In this document: positions 19,700-28,999 of the stretch, one piece after another | Numbering within the stretch: the stretch's first letter is position 1 | Layout: every line of letters starts with the position of its first letter | From: Bacteroidota bacterium | GTDB taxonomy: Bacteria; Bacteroidota; Bacteroidia; Chitinophagales; BACL12 | DNA: 61,828 bases | Reading direction: 5' to 3' | Assembly (NCBI GenBank): GCA_029571985.1 | Contig: JAKQVC010000239.1 | Span: forward strand, 1 to 61,828 | Position numbers and translations under genes: made by a program | The notes under the pieces: generated by a model | Seen by the model: the letters and a program-made list of their open reading frames with translations, nothing else | The model's database searches: none | Told to the model about the DNA's origin: nothing

Positions 19700-20263
19700 T
19701 TATTTTACACGTTCAACGTAATCAAAAGTGCGTGTATCTATTTTGATCACATCACCTTCATTAACAAAAAGTGGCACCTGAATGCGGGCTCCTGTTTCAA
19801 CCGTTGCATATTTCATGGCATTGGTTGCAGTATTTCCCTTAACACCCGGCTCTGCAAATGTAACGGTAAGTATGATATGTGCAGGCAATTCGCAGAATAA
19901 AGGTTTTTCAGTATCGGCATGAAACAGGATGTCAATTTCCTGACCCTCCTTAAAAAATTCCTTGCCTTCAATCATGTCGCCATCCAATGTCACCTGATCA
20001 AAGGTTTCATTGTTCATAAAGTGATAGCCGGTTTCGTCGTTATACAGATACTGGTAGGTGCGACGTTCAACCCGAACCGGGATTAGGGTTGCGCCTGAAG
20101 GGAAAGTGTTCTCCAATACCCGGGCAGTGGTTAAACTTCTCAGTTTGGTGCGCACAAAGGCATTACCTTTTCCTGGTTTCACATGCTGGAAATCGATAAT
20201 CTGCCAAATATCATGGTTGAAATCGATACAAAGTCCTTTTCTGATATCTGCTGTTGTAGCCAT
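19700..20263 (-). CDS. efp: Translation elongation factor P
   Basis: The protein has 187 residues, the family length. It begins with DIRKGLCIDFNHDIWQIIDF and contains the loop HVKPGKGNAFVRTKL, with Lys at residue 32 at the tip; this is the residue that receives a modification in EF-P of many bacteria. Three KOW/OB-like beta domains are evident, ending DVIKIDTRTFDYVERVK. It rescues ribosomes stalled on proline runs. No modification enzyme (epmA, earP) is in the window. The fabH-efp-accB-accC order is typical of this phylum. Confidence 0.97.
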   Translation of the reverse strand: MATTADIRKGLCIDFNHDIWQIIDFQHVKPGKGNAFVRTKLRSLTTARVLENTFPSGATLIPVRVERRTYQYLYNDETGYHFMNNETFDQVTLDGDMIEGKEFFKEGQEIDILFHADTEKPLFCELPAHIILTVTFAEPGVKGNTATNAMKYATVETGARIQVPLFVNEGDVIKIDTRTFDYVERVK

Positions 20264-20343
20264 AAAATAGAATAGTGTGTAAAAATACGATGTTTATTGG
20301 TGTCAGAAGCTATTTGGATGCTTCCGGAGGGCGATAATCTCTC

Positions 20344-21333
20344 TTAATATGCCCACTTAATGAGGGTTGCACCCCAGGTGAATCCACCTCCGAATGCCGC
20401 CAGTACGATATTATCACCTTTCTTGAGCTGGGATTCCCATTCCCATAAACAAAGGGGCAGGGTTCCGGCTGTGGTGTTGCCAAATTTTTCAATGTTAATC
20501 ATCACCTTCTCCTTGGATAATCCCATGCGCTCAGCAGTAGCGTCAATGATGCGCAAATTTGCCTGATGCGGAACCAGCCAGGCGATATCGTCACTCTGCA
20601 GATTGTTCCGCTTCATGATTTCTTCTGCGGCATCCGCCATGTTTTTTACGGCAAACTTGAAAACGGTTTTACCTTCCTGATAAACCGTGTGTTCATTGCC
20701 ATCAACGGTTTCATGAGAAGCTGGTTTGAGCGAACCACCTGCCTTCTGATGCAGATAATGCCGACCCGAACCATCCGACTTCATAACGCTATCAATAACA
20801 CCTGTTCCTTCGGTGGTCGGTTCTAAAAGCACAGCACCGGCGCCATCACCAAAAATCACGCAGGTTGTGCGGTCATTGTAATTGATGATGGATGACATTT
20901 TATCTGCCCCTACAATCACTACTTTTTTGTAGGTGCCGGTTTCTATAAACTTAGAACCGGTGGTAAGTGCAAATAAAAAACCACTGCACGCAGCACTGAT
21001 ATCGTAACTTAAAATGTGATTGGTGCCAAGTTTATCGCAGGCAATATTAGCCGTTGCCGGAAAGGGCATATCGGGTGTCGTTGTTGCCACAATAAGCGCA
21101 TCAATATCGGTTGGCTTATTGCCGGTTTTTTCGAGCAAACCTTTAACAGCCTCTACAACCATATCGCTGGTGGCTAAACCCTCACCCTTCAGGATGCGGC
21201 GTTCCTTGATGCCCGTACGAGTCATAATCCACTCGTCCGTGGTATCTACCATTTTCTCCAACTCAGTGTTGGTGAGTCTGTATTCCGGTACGTAACCAAA
21301 TACGCCGGTGATTGCTGCGTTGACCTTTTGCAT
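20344..21333 (-). CDS. fabH: 3-oxoacyl-ACP synthase III (KAS III)
   Basis: The protein has 329 residues. The start is the ATG at 21333 ([20 protein letters not shown]), which gives the family's N-terminus; a longer frame upstream overlaps rpmF and has no family likeness. Active-site residues are present: C116 in DISAACSGF, His in [10 protein letters not shown], and Asn in [12 protein letters not shown]. It condenses acetyl-CoA with malonyl-ACP to start fatty-acid chains. It follows rpmF by 35 bases and precedes efp by 80. The end carries the usual [16 protein letters not shown]. Confidence 0.96.
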   Translation of the reverse strand: MQKVNAAITGVFGYVPEYRLTNTELEKMVDTTDEWIMTRTGIKERRILKGEGLATSDMVVEAVKGLLEKTGNKPTDIDALIVATTTPDMPFPATANIACDKLGTNHILSYDISAACSGFLFALTTGSKFIETGTYKKVVIVGADKMSSIINYNDRTTCVIFGDGAGAVLLEPTTEGTGVIDSVMKSDGSGRHYLHQKAGGSLKPASHETVDGNEHTVYQEGKTVFKFAVKNMADAAEEIMKRNNLQSDDIAWLVPHQANLRIIDATAERMGLSKEKVMINIEKFGNTTAGTLPLCLWEWESQLKKGDNIVLAAFGGGFTWGATLIKWAY

Positions 21334-21368
21334 ACGAACGTTCAGATTGTCTACCTGTTGTCCTGCTT

Positions 21369-21548
21369 TCAGGCTTTTTTCTCGATAGCAATCTTGCCTC
21401 TGTATGCACCACATTCAGGGCATACGCGATGACGTAATACGGGTGCACCGCAGTTTGAGCAGGCTGAAACGTTTGGCGCTTCAATTCCGTGATGCGTCCT
21501 GCGCTGACGAGTCCTGGTTTTGGAGTGGCGTCGTTTTGGATTTGGCAT
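21369..21548 (-). CDS. rpmF: 50S ribosomal protein L32
   Basis: I translated this short frame by hand: 59 residues starting [20 protein letters not shown] and ending AIEKKA. Two CxxC pairs (CSNC and CPEC) form the zinc-ribbon of the zinc-containing L32 type. It lies 11 bases after the DUF177 gene and 35 before fabH, the classic order that couples ribosome and fatty-acid gene expression. Other reading frames across this stretch are spurious. Confidence 0.96.
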   Translation of the reverse strand: MPNPKRRHSKTRTRQRRTHHGIEAPNVSACSNCGAPVLRHRVCPECGAYRGKIAIEKKA

Positions 21549-21559
21549 GGTATATTGTT

Positions 21560-22102
21560 TTAATTAATATTTAAATCATTCAGTTTGTCCCATCGGGGAT
21601 CTGTGTCATCCACTTCTGGTTCTTCCGGTTGTTGCAATAATTTCAATATCTCTGTGTCACATCCGGGCTCCCCATTCCTGTTGTCAGGATGTACCTTCAC
21701 CATCGGCACGGAAAGATGCACGAACTCATACATCGGCGCACTGATGTCTAACAGCGACTCATTATCCGGAATCCACATCACCTCCTCACTGTCTCTATCC
21801 TCTTCACGCTTATCACCTAACTTCACATATAAGGTGTAATTCCCATGAATGGGTAAGTCAAAGGGCTGACCACATCTATCACATTCTGTGTCGATAGAAC
21901 CGGAAATATCAAAATTCAGAACAAATAACCGCTCTTTCTTGTCGAGGCTCAAATCCACGAAAACCTTACCCCGCTGTACCTGACTCTCCGGGAAATGCCC
22001 GAAGAATACGTCGTCCAGCTCGTAGTTGAAGTGGTGTAACCCAGTCTTCAGCCCCACAAAGGGGATCTGGTATTCCCTCAAGTCGTTCACCCCGATTTTC
22101 AA
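21560..22102 (-). CDS. DUF177/YceD family protein
   Basis: The protein has up to 180 residues. Family marks are a central CDRCGQPFDLPI (CxxC near residue 75) and the C-terminal acidic tail with DPRWDKLNDL. YceD proteins lie upstream of rpmF in most bacteria and are needed for normal 23S rRNA levels; the mechanism is poorly known. The listed start at 22102 is TTG; an in-frame GTG at 22090 also fits, because homologues usually begin near REYQIPFVGLK. A TACCTTTG element only 8 bases upstream of the TTG favours the shorter form or a nearly leaderless mRNA. Confidence 0.9.
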   Translation of the reverse strand: MKIGVNDLREYQIPFVGLKTGLHHFNYELDDVFFGHFPESQVQRGKVFVDLSLDKKERLFVLNFDISGSIDTECDRCGQPFDLPIHGNYTLYVKLGDKREEDRDSEEVMWIPDNESLLDISAPMYEFVHLSVPMVKVHPDNRNGEPGCDTEILKLLQQPEEPEVDDTDPRWDKLNDLNIN

Positions 22103-22110
22103 AAAGCGAA

Positions 22111-22118
22111 CAAAGGTA
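22111..22118 (-). promoter_or_regulatory. -7 promoter element for DUF177-rpmF-fabH-efp-acc operon
   Basis: The minus strand reads TACCTTTG, a full match to TAnnTTTG, lying in the 97-base gap between pdxA and the DUF177 gene. No clear -33 TTG is seen at 17-23 bases. Confidence 0.45.
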
Positions 22119-22199
22119 GGGAAGTTTTTTGAGGTTTGGAAACCTTTTTGGCGCCAAAATGCAGCCTGTGGCCAATCTAAATATGGGTAAATTGCACTT

Positions 22200-23243
22200 T
22201 TAGCCCCTCTCGGAGGCCACTTCCGTGCGTTTTAACGGGTTTTTGGAGGCTTCCAGATACTCCCGGCGACTCCGAACAATATCAATAGCCGTAAACGTCG
22301 CCTGCAGCAAACTCTCCGGATTCGCCTGATTCTTGCCGGCAATATCATAAGCAGTGCCATGGTCAGGGGAGGTGCGGATAAAGGGTAAACCGGCTGTATA
22401 ATTGACACCGTTGCCAAAACTCAGGCTCTTAAAGCCTACAAGACCCTGGTCGTGATACATCGCCAAAACAGCATCAAAAAACTGGTACTGCCCGCTACCG
22501 AAAAAGCCATCAGCCGAAAAAGGCCCGGTAACCAGTATTCTTTTGTCCTGAGCCATTTTGATAGCCGGAATAATTATTTGTGTTTCTTCAGCCCCCAAGG
22601 CACCACCATCTCCGGCGTGCGGGTTTAGACCCAAAACGGCAATTTTAGGACTGGTAGACGCAAAATCCTGTTTCAGGGCATGATGTACTACTTCTATCTT
22701 TTTAAGTATGCCGGCACTGCTCAATTGCTGGGCCACGTCCTTTACCGGAACATGCCCGGTAATCAACCCAACACGTAAATCGCCCTGCATCAGTAACATC
22801 AACCCCTCCTGATTACCGGCCTGAGCCGCAAAATATTCTGTGTGACCGGGATAGGCAAATCCAATCGATTGCAAATTGTGTTTATTAATAGGTGCCGTAA
22901 CCAGCGCATCAATCTTGCCCGAAAGTAAATCTGCCGTAGCAGCTTCCAGGCTTGTTAAAGCAACCTGTGCCCCTGTTTCGTTTTCCTGTCCGGGCAATAT
23001 CATCACCTCATGCTGTATACAATTGATAACATTAACGGCCTTTGCATTCAACTGGTCTGCCGACTGTGCAGTTGTATAGCTCAGGCCTTCGAGGTTGAAC
23101 ATCTTTTTGTAAAAGGAAATAATGCGGTTGGAGCCATATATAACCGGCGTGCATATGCCTAACATACGCTTGTCTTCCAATGCCTTCAACACCACTTCCG
23201 GCCCAATACCATTAACATCACCTAAAGTAAATCCGATTTTCAT
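22200..23243 (-). CDS. pdxA: 4-hydroxythreonine-4-phosphate dehydrogenase
   Basis: The protein has 347 residues. It begins MKIGFTLGDVNGIGPEVVLK, the family signature. Metal-binding and active-site parts are present: VTAPINKHNLQSIGFAYPGH, LGLNPHAGDGGALGAEE and MYHDQGLVGFKSL. The enzyme oxidises 4-phosphohydroxy-L-threonine in pyridoxal phosphate synthesis (DXP-dependent route). No pdxJ lies nearby in the window. It is the first gene of the minus-strand run and diverges from rsmA (165 bases between the chosen starts). Confidence 0.96.
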   Translation of the reverse strand: MKIGFTLGDVNGIGPEVVLKALEDKRMLGICTPVIYGSNRIISFYKKMFNLEGLSYTTAQSADQLNAKAVNVINCIQHEVMILPGQENETGAQVALTSLEAATADLLSGKIDALVTAPINKHNLQSIGFAYPGHTEYFAAQAGNQEGLMLLMQGDLRVGLITGHVPVKDVAQQLSSAGILKKIEVVHHALKQDFASTSPKIAVLGLNPHAGDGGALGAEETQIIIPAIKMAQDKRILVTGPFSADGFFGSGQYQFFDAVLAMYHDQGLVGFKSLSFGNGVNYTAGLPFIRTSPDHGTAYDIAGKNQANPESLLQATFTAIDIVRSRREYLEASKNPLKRTEVASERG

Positions 23244-23408
23244 GCCCGGTTTTTGCAGTAAAGGTAATTCTTTCCAAATAAGGCCGACTCATCAACAGGG
23301 TGGTGCGGGGGCATAACGCACCTGTTTCGATGTTAAATGCAACTACAGGTGAAATCGAACAATTTAGTGGCAATTGAGTCATGCATTGTCTGTATTATTG
23401 CAGGCGCA

Positions 23409-24179
23409 ATGTCTGATTTTAAACATAACAAAGCTTTTGGCCAGCACTTTCTAAAAAGCAGTGAAACAGCAGCTCAAATTGTGCAGGCATTGCAGCCTTT
23501 AGCATCCGATATTCCGGTGCTTGAAATTGGACCTGGTTTAGGGGTGCTGTCAAAAATTTTATTGGCCGGAAATAATCCTGTTTTTTTTAGTGAAATCGAC
23601 CGGCGTATCATTCAATTTTTACAAGAAGATTTGCGTGTGCCGCAAGCACATATTTTGGCTGGAGATTTTCTGCAAATGGACTTAACAAAATCATTTCAGC
23701 AACCTTTTGCGATTATTGGAAATTTCCCCTATAATATTTCCTCTCAAATTTTATTTACCGTGCTCGATCATATGCAACTGGTTCCGATAGTAGTTGGTAT
23801 GTTTCAAAAGGAAATGGCCATGCGGGTGGTTGCGGATCATGGCAATAAAGACTATGGTATCTTATCTGTGTTGGTGCAGGCCTATTACCGCACCAGCTAT
23901 ATATTTGAACTCCCCCCGGATGCTTTTGATCCGCCGCCGAAAGTGCATTCTGCCGTGATTAAACTGGAACGTATATATACAACGCCAGATGCCCTGTATC
24001 CGAAATTGCGCACTGTTGTAAAAATGGCCTTTAATCAGCGGAGAAAAACCTTGTCTAATGCACTGAGCGGGATGCAGGGTGCCCGCGATCTTTTAGCAGC
24101 AAAACAATTATCCGGAAAGCGCGCAGAAGAATTAAGTGTAGCTCAGTTTATTGACTTTACCCAATCGCTCAACCAATAG
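23409..24179 (+). CDS. rsmA: 16S rRNA (adenine1518/1519-N6,N6)-dimethyltransferase
   Basis: The protein has 256 residues. The ATG at 23409 gives MSDFKHNKAFGQHFLKS, the standard KsgA/RsmA beginning; the frame is open further upstream without likeness. SAM-binding motif I is VLEIGPGLGVLSK and the catalytic motif is NFPYNISS (the NLPY type, with F for L). The C-terminal part has PPPKVHSAVIKLER and FNQRRKTLSNAL. It dimethylates two adenines in helix 45 of 16S rRNA, a late step of small-subunit assembly. It ends 7 bases before the dehydrogenase gene. Confidence 0.96.
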   Translation: MSDFKHNKAFGQHFLKSSETAAQIVQALQPLASDIPVLEIGPGLGVLSKILLAGNNPVFFSEIDRRIIQFLQEDLRVPQAHILAGDFLQMDLTKSFQQPFAIIGNFPYNISSQILFTVLDHMQLVPIVVGMFQKEMAMRVVADHGNKDYGILSVLVQAYYRTSYIFELPPDAFDPPPKVHSAVIKLERIYTTPDALYPKLRTVVKMAFNQRRKTLSNALSGMQGARDLLAAKQLSGKRAEELSVAQFIDFTQSLNQ

Positions 24180-24186
24180 AATAGTA

Positions 24187-25137
24187 ATGGCACAGAAACG
24201 CGTAATTATTACGGATTATTTACATGCTTATTTTGCAGAGTGGCTAACATCAGCCGGCTTTGAAGTTGACGAAAAACCTGATATTACAAATGCCGAATTG
24301 TCGGAAATTATTCACCTGTATCATGGCATTGGTTTAAGCACTAAAATTTTGCTTACGCAGGAGGTGCTGGATAAAGCCACCCGCCTTGAATTTATAGCAC
24401 GTGCAGGCAGTGGCATGGAAAACATAGATGTGGCCTATGCACAGGCAAAAGGGATACATGTGGTCAACTCCCCTGAAGGAAATGCAAATGCCGTTGGCGA
24501 ACATACCCTCGGCCTGCTGTTATCGGTTATGCATAACATTGCGCGCTCCGACCGTGAAATACGCGCCGGTATCTGGCAACGTGAAGAGAACAGGGCGGTA
24601 GAATTATTGGGACGAACAGTGGGTATTATTGGTTACGGACATACCGGAAAGGCGTTTGCCCAAAAGTTAACAGGTTTGGGCGTTTTTGTGCTGGCACACG
24701 ATAAATATGTGACAGGATTTGGAAATGACTTGGTTGAGGAGGTTTCCAGCGAGCAGATTCGCCTCGAGGCGGATATCATATCGTTTCATTTGCCCCTGAC
24801 AGAGGAAACCCATCACTACTGCAACGCAGATTTTTTGCGTGGATGTCGCACGGGCGTATGGATACTGAATGCCTCCAGAGGCAGAATTGTGGACACCGGA
24901 GCCCTTCTGGAAGCCCTGGAATCAGGCAAGGTTAGGGGTGCCGGACTGGACGTGTATGAAAATGAACAGTTTTATCACCTTCCTGAAAAGGACAGGAGGT
25001 ATATGGAAGCACTTGCCGACCGGAAGGACACGGTTCTTACTCCTCATATCGCCGGTTGGAGTGTCGAATCTTATTTAAAACTTAGTAAAGTGTTAACGGA
25101 AAAACTCGCTGCATTAGGGGTTTCAGGGTCAATTTGA
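24187..25137 (+). CDS. D-2-hydroxyacid dehydrogenase, phosphoglycerate dehydrogenase-like
   Basis: The protein has 316 residues; the start is the ATG at 24187 (MAQKRVIITDYL). It shows the NAD-binding motif GIIGYGHTGKAFAQKL, the substrate Arg region EFIARAGSGMENIDV, ILNASRGRIVDT with GAGLDVYENE, and the catalytic His in VLTPHIAGWS. The length matches short D-2-hydroxyacid dehydrogenases without an ACT domain. Phosphoglycerate dehydrogenase (serine synthesis) is likely, but glyoxylate/hydroxypyruvate reductase or another substrate is possible; no serC or serB is adjacent. Confidence 0.85.
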   Translation: MAQKRVIITDYLHAYFAEWLTSAGFEVDEKPDITNAELSEIIHLYHGIGLSTKILLTQEVLDKATRLEFIARAGSGMENIDVAYAQAKGIHVVNSPEGNANAVGEHTLGLLLSVMHNIARSDREIRAGIWQREENRAVELLGRTVGIIGYGHTGKAFAQKLTGLGVFVLAHDKYVTGFGNDLVEEVSSEQIRLEADIISFHLPLTEETHHYCNADFLRGCRTGVWILNASRGRIVDTGALLEALESGKVRGAGLDVYENEQFYHLPEKDRRYMEALADRKDTVLTPHIAGWSVESYLKLSKVLTEKLAALGVSGSI

Positions 25138-25192
25138 CCAAATTATGAACCTAATGTGACGAGGTTATGACGTGAAATAAAAAAGTTCACTT

Positions 25193-25200
25193 TACCTTTG
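25193..25200 (+). promoter_or_regulatory. -7 promoter element upstream of the TonB-dependent receptor
   Basis: TACCTTTG matches the Bacteroidota -7 consensus, 61 bases before the receptor ATG, giving a leader of about 55 bases. A -33 TTTG is not obvious. Confidence 0.5.
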
Positions 25201-25261
25201 TTTCTAATTATTTGCATATTTTAGCGACCCTTAACACTCTTTAATTCAAATATTTAGGTCT

Positions 25262-28200
25262 ATGAATAAACTCCTTTACGCACTAGTCGTACTCGTTTTG
25301 TGTGTAGGTTCTGCGGCGGCGCAGTCGTCCGGTGAGATCCAGGGAAAGGTTATAAACGAAAAGGGCGAAGGTATTCCTTTCGCAAACGTTGTCGTTTATA
25401 AGAACGGTGTCCTCCAAACAGGGGCATCAACGGATTTTGATGGAAAATATTCTGTGTCGGCCCTCGAACCGGGTACTTATGATGTTGAGGCATCATATGT
25501 AGGATTGAAACAAAAATTGACCGGCATTACGGTATCTCTTGGTATCGTGTTCCTTCCGGATATCACCCTCAGCGAACAAGTGCTGGATGTGGTTATCGTA
25601 AAATACCAGGCACCACTTGTTGATAAGGGTAATACCAGTACCGGTGGTGTGGTTACCAAGGAAGATATCCAAAAGATTGCCACACGTAACGTTACCTCTA
25701 TCGCTGCTACTAAAGAGGGTGTTTATCAAAGCGATGAAGGCGGTGGCCTGAATATCAAAGGTTCCCGTGGTGATGCTACGGAATATATCATCGATGGTGT
25801 TCGCGTGAGCGGTTCCCTGAAATTACCTCAGGATGCCATCGAACAGTTATCTGTTATTACCGGCGGTGTTGACCCTAAATATGGTGATGCAACCGGTGGA
25901 TTCATCAGCATTACAACTCGCGGTCCAGCAAAAGAATATAATGGTAGCATTGAGCTCGCAACCAGCGAATTGCTCGATAACTATGGATATAACCTCGCCA
26001 CTATCTTCCTGACCGGTCCTTTCATTGTTAAGGATAAAGGTACCGACTCTGCTCAGGCTAAATTTGGTTTCTTCATTGCCGGTGAATTGGAAATGGAGCG
26101 CGACCCTGATCCTTCAGCGGTTGATGTTTACGGCGTGACAGCAAGTGCTATGGACGACCTGATTGCTAATCCTTTGCGCCCTTCTGTTAGCGGTGCAGGT
26201 TTTAACAAAAACAGCGAATTCGTAACTATGGATGATCTGGAAGTGATTGATTACCGTGAAAACGTGAACAACTACGGATTATCCCTCAATACTAAGTTTG
26301 ACTACAAATTCTCTCGTAATACAAACATTCAAATGGGTTTAAACTGGCGTAAATTCCATGCTAATACTTATAGCAGAAACTTTGCCTTGTTTAACTCAGA
26401 AAACAACCCGGTTGATGACCAGAATACTTACCGCGGTTTCTTGCGCTTTACTCAACGTTTCCCTGAGAAACGTTCTGCAGATGGCAATGAATCAATCGTA
26501 GGTAATGCTTATTACTCAATTCAATTGGACTATACCAAATTCATGACTTCACGTCAGGATGCTGACCATGGTATGAATCCGTTTGCTTATGGTTATATCG
26601 GACAGTTCAATACTTATAAAGCGCCGGTATATTTTTATACTACAGATGAAACAACCGGCTTAACCGGATGGGTGTTGGCTGGTTATGCAGATACTTTAGT
26701 TGAGTATACGCCAGGCACTTCTAACCCCGCTCTGTCAGAATATACAACCGAATTTTACGAAGGTAGTGCTATCGACCCGAGCAGTTTGTTTGATATTCAG
26801 TTAGGTGGCGGTTTATTGAATGGTGATGCAGCAAACTTATTCTTATCTACATATAATATGTGGTGGAATAACGGTGTGCCTTGGTTCAACTATTCTAAAT
26901 CAAATGATGACCAATACAGCCTTGTATTCAATGCTGCCCTCGATTTAAAAAATCCGAATTCAACAAAAAGTTCTAAACACTCAATTGAATTTGGTTTTGA
27001 ATTCCAACAACGAGTTGAACGCTTCTATGGCGTTAACCCAATTTCTTTGTGGACTATTGCTCGTCAGTTAACGAACAAACATATTCTTACGCTTGATACT
27101 GACAATCCAATATTGGTTGTTGATGGTCAGCAATATACTTATGAAGAATTCCTGAATACACCTGGAATTTATTTCGGCGAATTTGATACCATTACATATG
27201 ATCGTTTATTCCTTGCTGATGATCAGGCTTATTTCGATGCGCAATTGCGTAACAAATTAAATGAGCTTGGCTATAACATCGGTGAACTCGATTATATTAA
27301 TATAGATAATCTGCCGTTAGATGTATTCTCCATGGATCTCTTCAGTGCAGATGAATTATTGAACCAGGGTTCTTCTCTGGTATTCTATAATGGTTTTGAC
27401 TACCTCGGTAATACACAGGGTCCGGTTTCGTTTAACGACTTCTTTACGGCTGAGGAAAATGGTGTTAAAACCAGGCCAATTGATGCGTTCCGTCCGGTGT
27501 ATACTGCCGGTTATATTCAGGACCGATTTAACTTTAATGATATCGTATTCCGTGTTGGTGTGCGTGTTGACCGTTTTGATGCTAACCGCAAAGTATTGCG
27601 TGATAAATACTCTTTATATGATGTATATAGCACAGCAGAAGTTGATGGTGGCTTAAATCCAAATGGCGCTCACCCGGGTAATATTGGTGATGATTATGTA
27701 GTTTACGTAGATGACTTTAACAGTCCTTCTCCAACTGTATTAGGGTACCGCGATGGTGATACTTGGTTTAATGCTGATGGTGAAGAGGTAACTGACCCGA
27801 ATGTTATCGCTGTATCGTCATCAACAGGTACCATTACACCGTATGTTGTTGATCCGAATGCAGATATTAAAGATGATAACTACGATCCAAATTCATCTTT
27901 CGAAGACTATACGCCTCAGATTACACTGATGCCACGTATCGCTTTCTCATTCCCTATTTCTAAAGTAGCGGATAAAGAAGCATTATTCTTTGCTCACTAC
28001 GACATCCTGACTCAACGTCCTCCAACCGGTAACAATACAACACCGGCTGATTATTATTTCTTCCTGGAAAATGCAGGTGCGTTGATCAACAACCCGAACC
28101 TGCGTCCTGAAAAAACAATCGACTATCAGATTGGTTTTCAGCAGCAGTTATCTACCAGCAGCGTAATTAAAATTTCGGCATTCTATCGTGAATTGCGTGA

Positions 28201-28975
28201 TATGATTCAGGTAATTCAGGTGCCTTATGCTTATCCGCTGTCTTATTCAACTTATGGTAATATCGACTTCGGAACAGTTAAAGGTCTTTCCGTATCTTAT
28301 GATATCGCTCGTCGCACAAGAAACCTGAAATTGTCAACCAGCTATACTTTACAGTTTGCTGATGGAACAGGTTCAAGTGCAACTTCTCAAATCAACTTGG
28401 TGGGTGCAGGTCAACCAAACTTACGCACCATTATTCCATTATCTTATGACTCACGTCACAGCGTGAAATTGGTGATGGATTACCGCTTTGATGATGAAGA
28501 AGGTTCTCAACCTACATGGTTAGACTACACAGGCTTAAACCTGACATTCAATGCGCGTTCAGGTGAACCTTATACACGTCAGTCAAACCCACTTCCAACT
28601 GCTCAATTTGGTATTAACAACCGTGCAACATTGGAAGGTGCGATCAACGGCTCACGTTTACCTTGGCACTTTAGAACAGATATCAAGTTAGACCGTTCAA
28701 TTTATTTCAATATGGGTGCTAATGATCGCCCTGTTACTGCGAACGTATATCTGTGGGTACAAAACCTGTTTAATAACCAGAATATTATTGCGGTTTATCC
28801 TTATACAGGTAACCCGACTGATGATGGATACCTGACATCTGCAGAAGGTGTTGAATCTATCAGCGCTCAGGTAAACTCAGCTTCATTTATTGATTTATAT
28901 AATATCAAGATGGCTAATCCGGATAATTATAGTATCCCACGCAGAATTCGTCTTGGTGTTTCATTTGACTTCTAA
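25262..28975 (+). CDS. TonB-dependent receptor with CarboxypepD_reg N-terminal domain
   Basis: The protein has 1237 residues. A signal peptide (residues 1-21, ending AAAQ) is followed by a carboxypeptidase-regulatory-like beta-sandwich (about 25-105: GEIQGKVINEKGEGIPFANV, FDGKYSVSALEPGTYDVEAS), then a plug domain (about 120-220, with GGGLNIKGSRGDATEYIIDG). The rest is a large barrel with long loops, ending in IRRIRLGVSFDF with a terminal Phe typical of outer-membrane barrels. It resembles SusC/OAR-type receptors, but no SusD partner follows. It is instead followed by a large surface protein and a PorV/PorQ-like barrel, so its cargo may be a protein or an unusual ligand; substrate unknown. Confidence 0.92.
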   Translation: MNKLLYALVVLVLCVGSAAAQSSGEIQGKVINEKGEGIPFANVVVYKNGVLQTGASTDFDGKYSVSALEPGTYDVEASYVGLKQKLTGITVSLGIVFLPDITLSEQVLDVVIVKYQAPLVDKGNTSTGGVVTKEDIQKIATRNVTSIAATKEGVYQSDEGGGLNIKGSRGDATEYIIDGVRVSGSLKLPQDAIEQLSVITGGVDPKYGDATGGFISITTRGPAKEYNGSIELATSELLDNYGYNLATIFLTGPFIVKDKGTDSAQAKFGFFIAGELEMERDPDPSAVDVYGVTASAMDDLIANPLRPSVSGAGFNKNSEFVTMDDLEVIDYRENVNNYGLSLNTKFDYKFSRNTNIQMGLNWRKFHANTYSRNFALFNSENNPVDDQNTYRGFLRFTQRFPEKRSADGNESIVGNAYYSIQLDYTKFMTSRQDADHGMNPFAYGYIGQFNTYKAPVYFYTTDETTGLTGWVLAGYADTLVEYTPGTSNPALSEYTTEFYEGSAIDPSSLFDIQLGGGLLNGDAANLFLSTYNMWWNNGVPWFNYSKSNDDQYSLVFNAALDLKNPNSTKSSKHSIEFGFEFQQRVERFYGVNPISLWTIARQLTNKHILTLDTDNPILVVDGQQYTYEEFLNTPGIYFGEFDTITYDRLFLADDQAYFDAQLRNKLNELGYNIGELDYINIDNLPLDVFSMDLFSADELLNQGSSLVFYNGFDYLGNTQGPVSFNDFFTAEENGVKTRPIDAFRPVYTAGYIQDRFNFNDIVFRVGVRVDRFDANRKVLRDKYSLYDVYSTAEVDGGLNPNGAHPGNIGDDYVVYVDDFNSPSPTVLGYRDGDTWFNADGEEVTDPNVIAVSSSTGTITPYVVDPNADIKDDNYDPNSSFEDYTPQITLMPRIAFSFPISKVADKEALFFAHYDILTQRPPTGNNTTPADYYFFLENAGALINNPNLRPEKTIDYQIGFQQQLSTSSVIKISAFYRELRDMIQVIQVPYAYPLSYSTYGNIDFGTVKGLSVSYDIARRTRNLKLSTSYTLQFADGTGSSATSQINLVGAGQPNLRTIIPLSYDSRHSVKLVMDYRFDDEEGSQPTWLDYTGLNLTFNARSGEPYTRQSNPLPTAQFGINNRATLEGAINGSRLPWHFRTDIKLDRSIYFNMGANDRPVTANVYLWVQNLFNNQNIIAVYPYTGNPTDDGYLTSAEGVESISAQVNSASFIDLYNIKMANPDNYSIPRRIRLGVSFDF

Positions 28976-28999
28976 TTGTAAAATAGTAAACCAGTGAAT

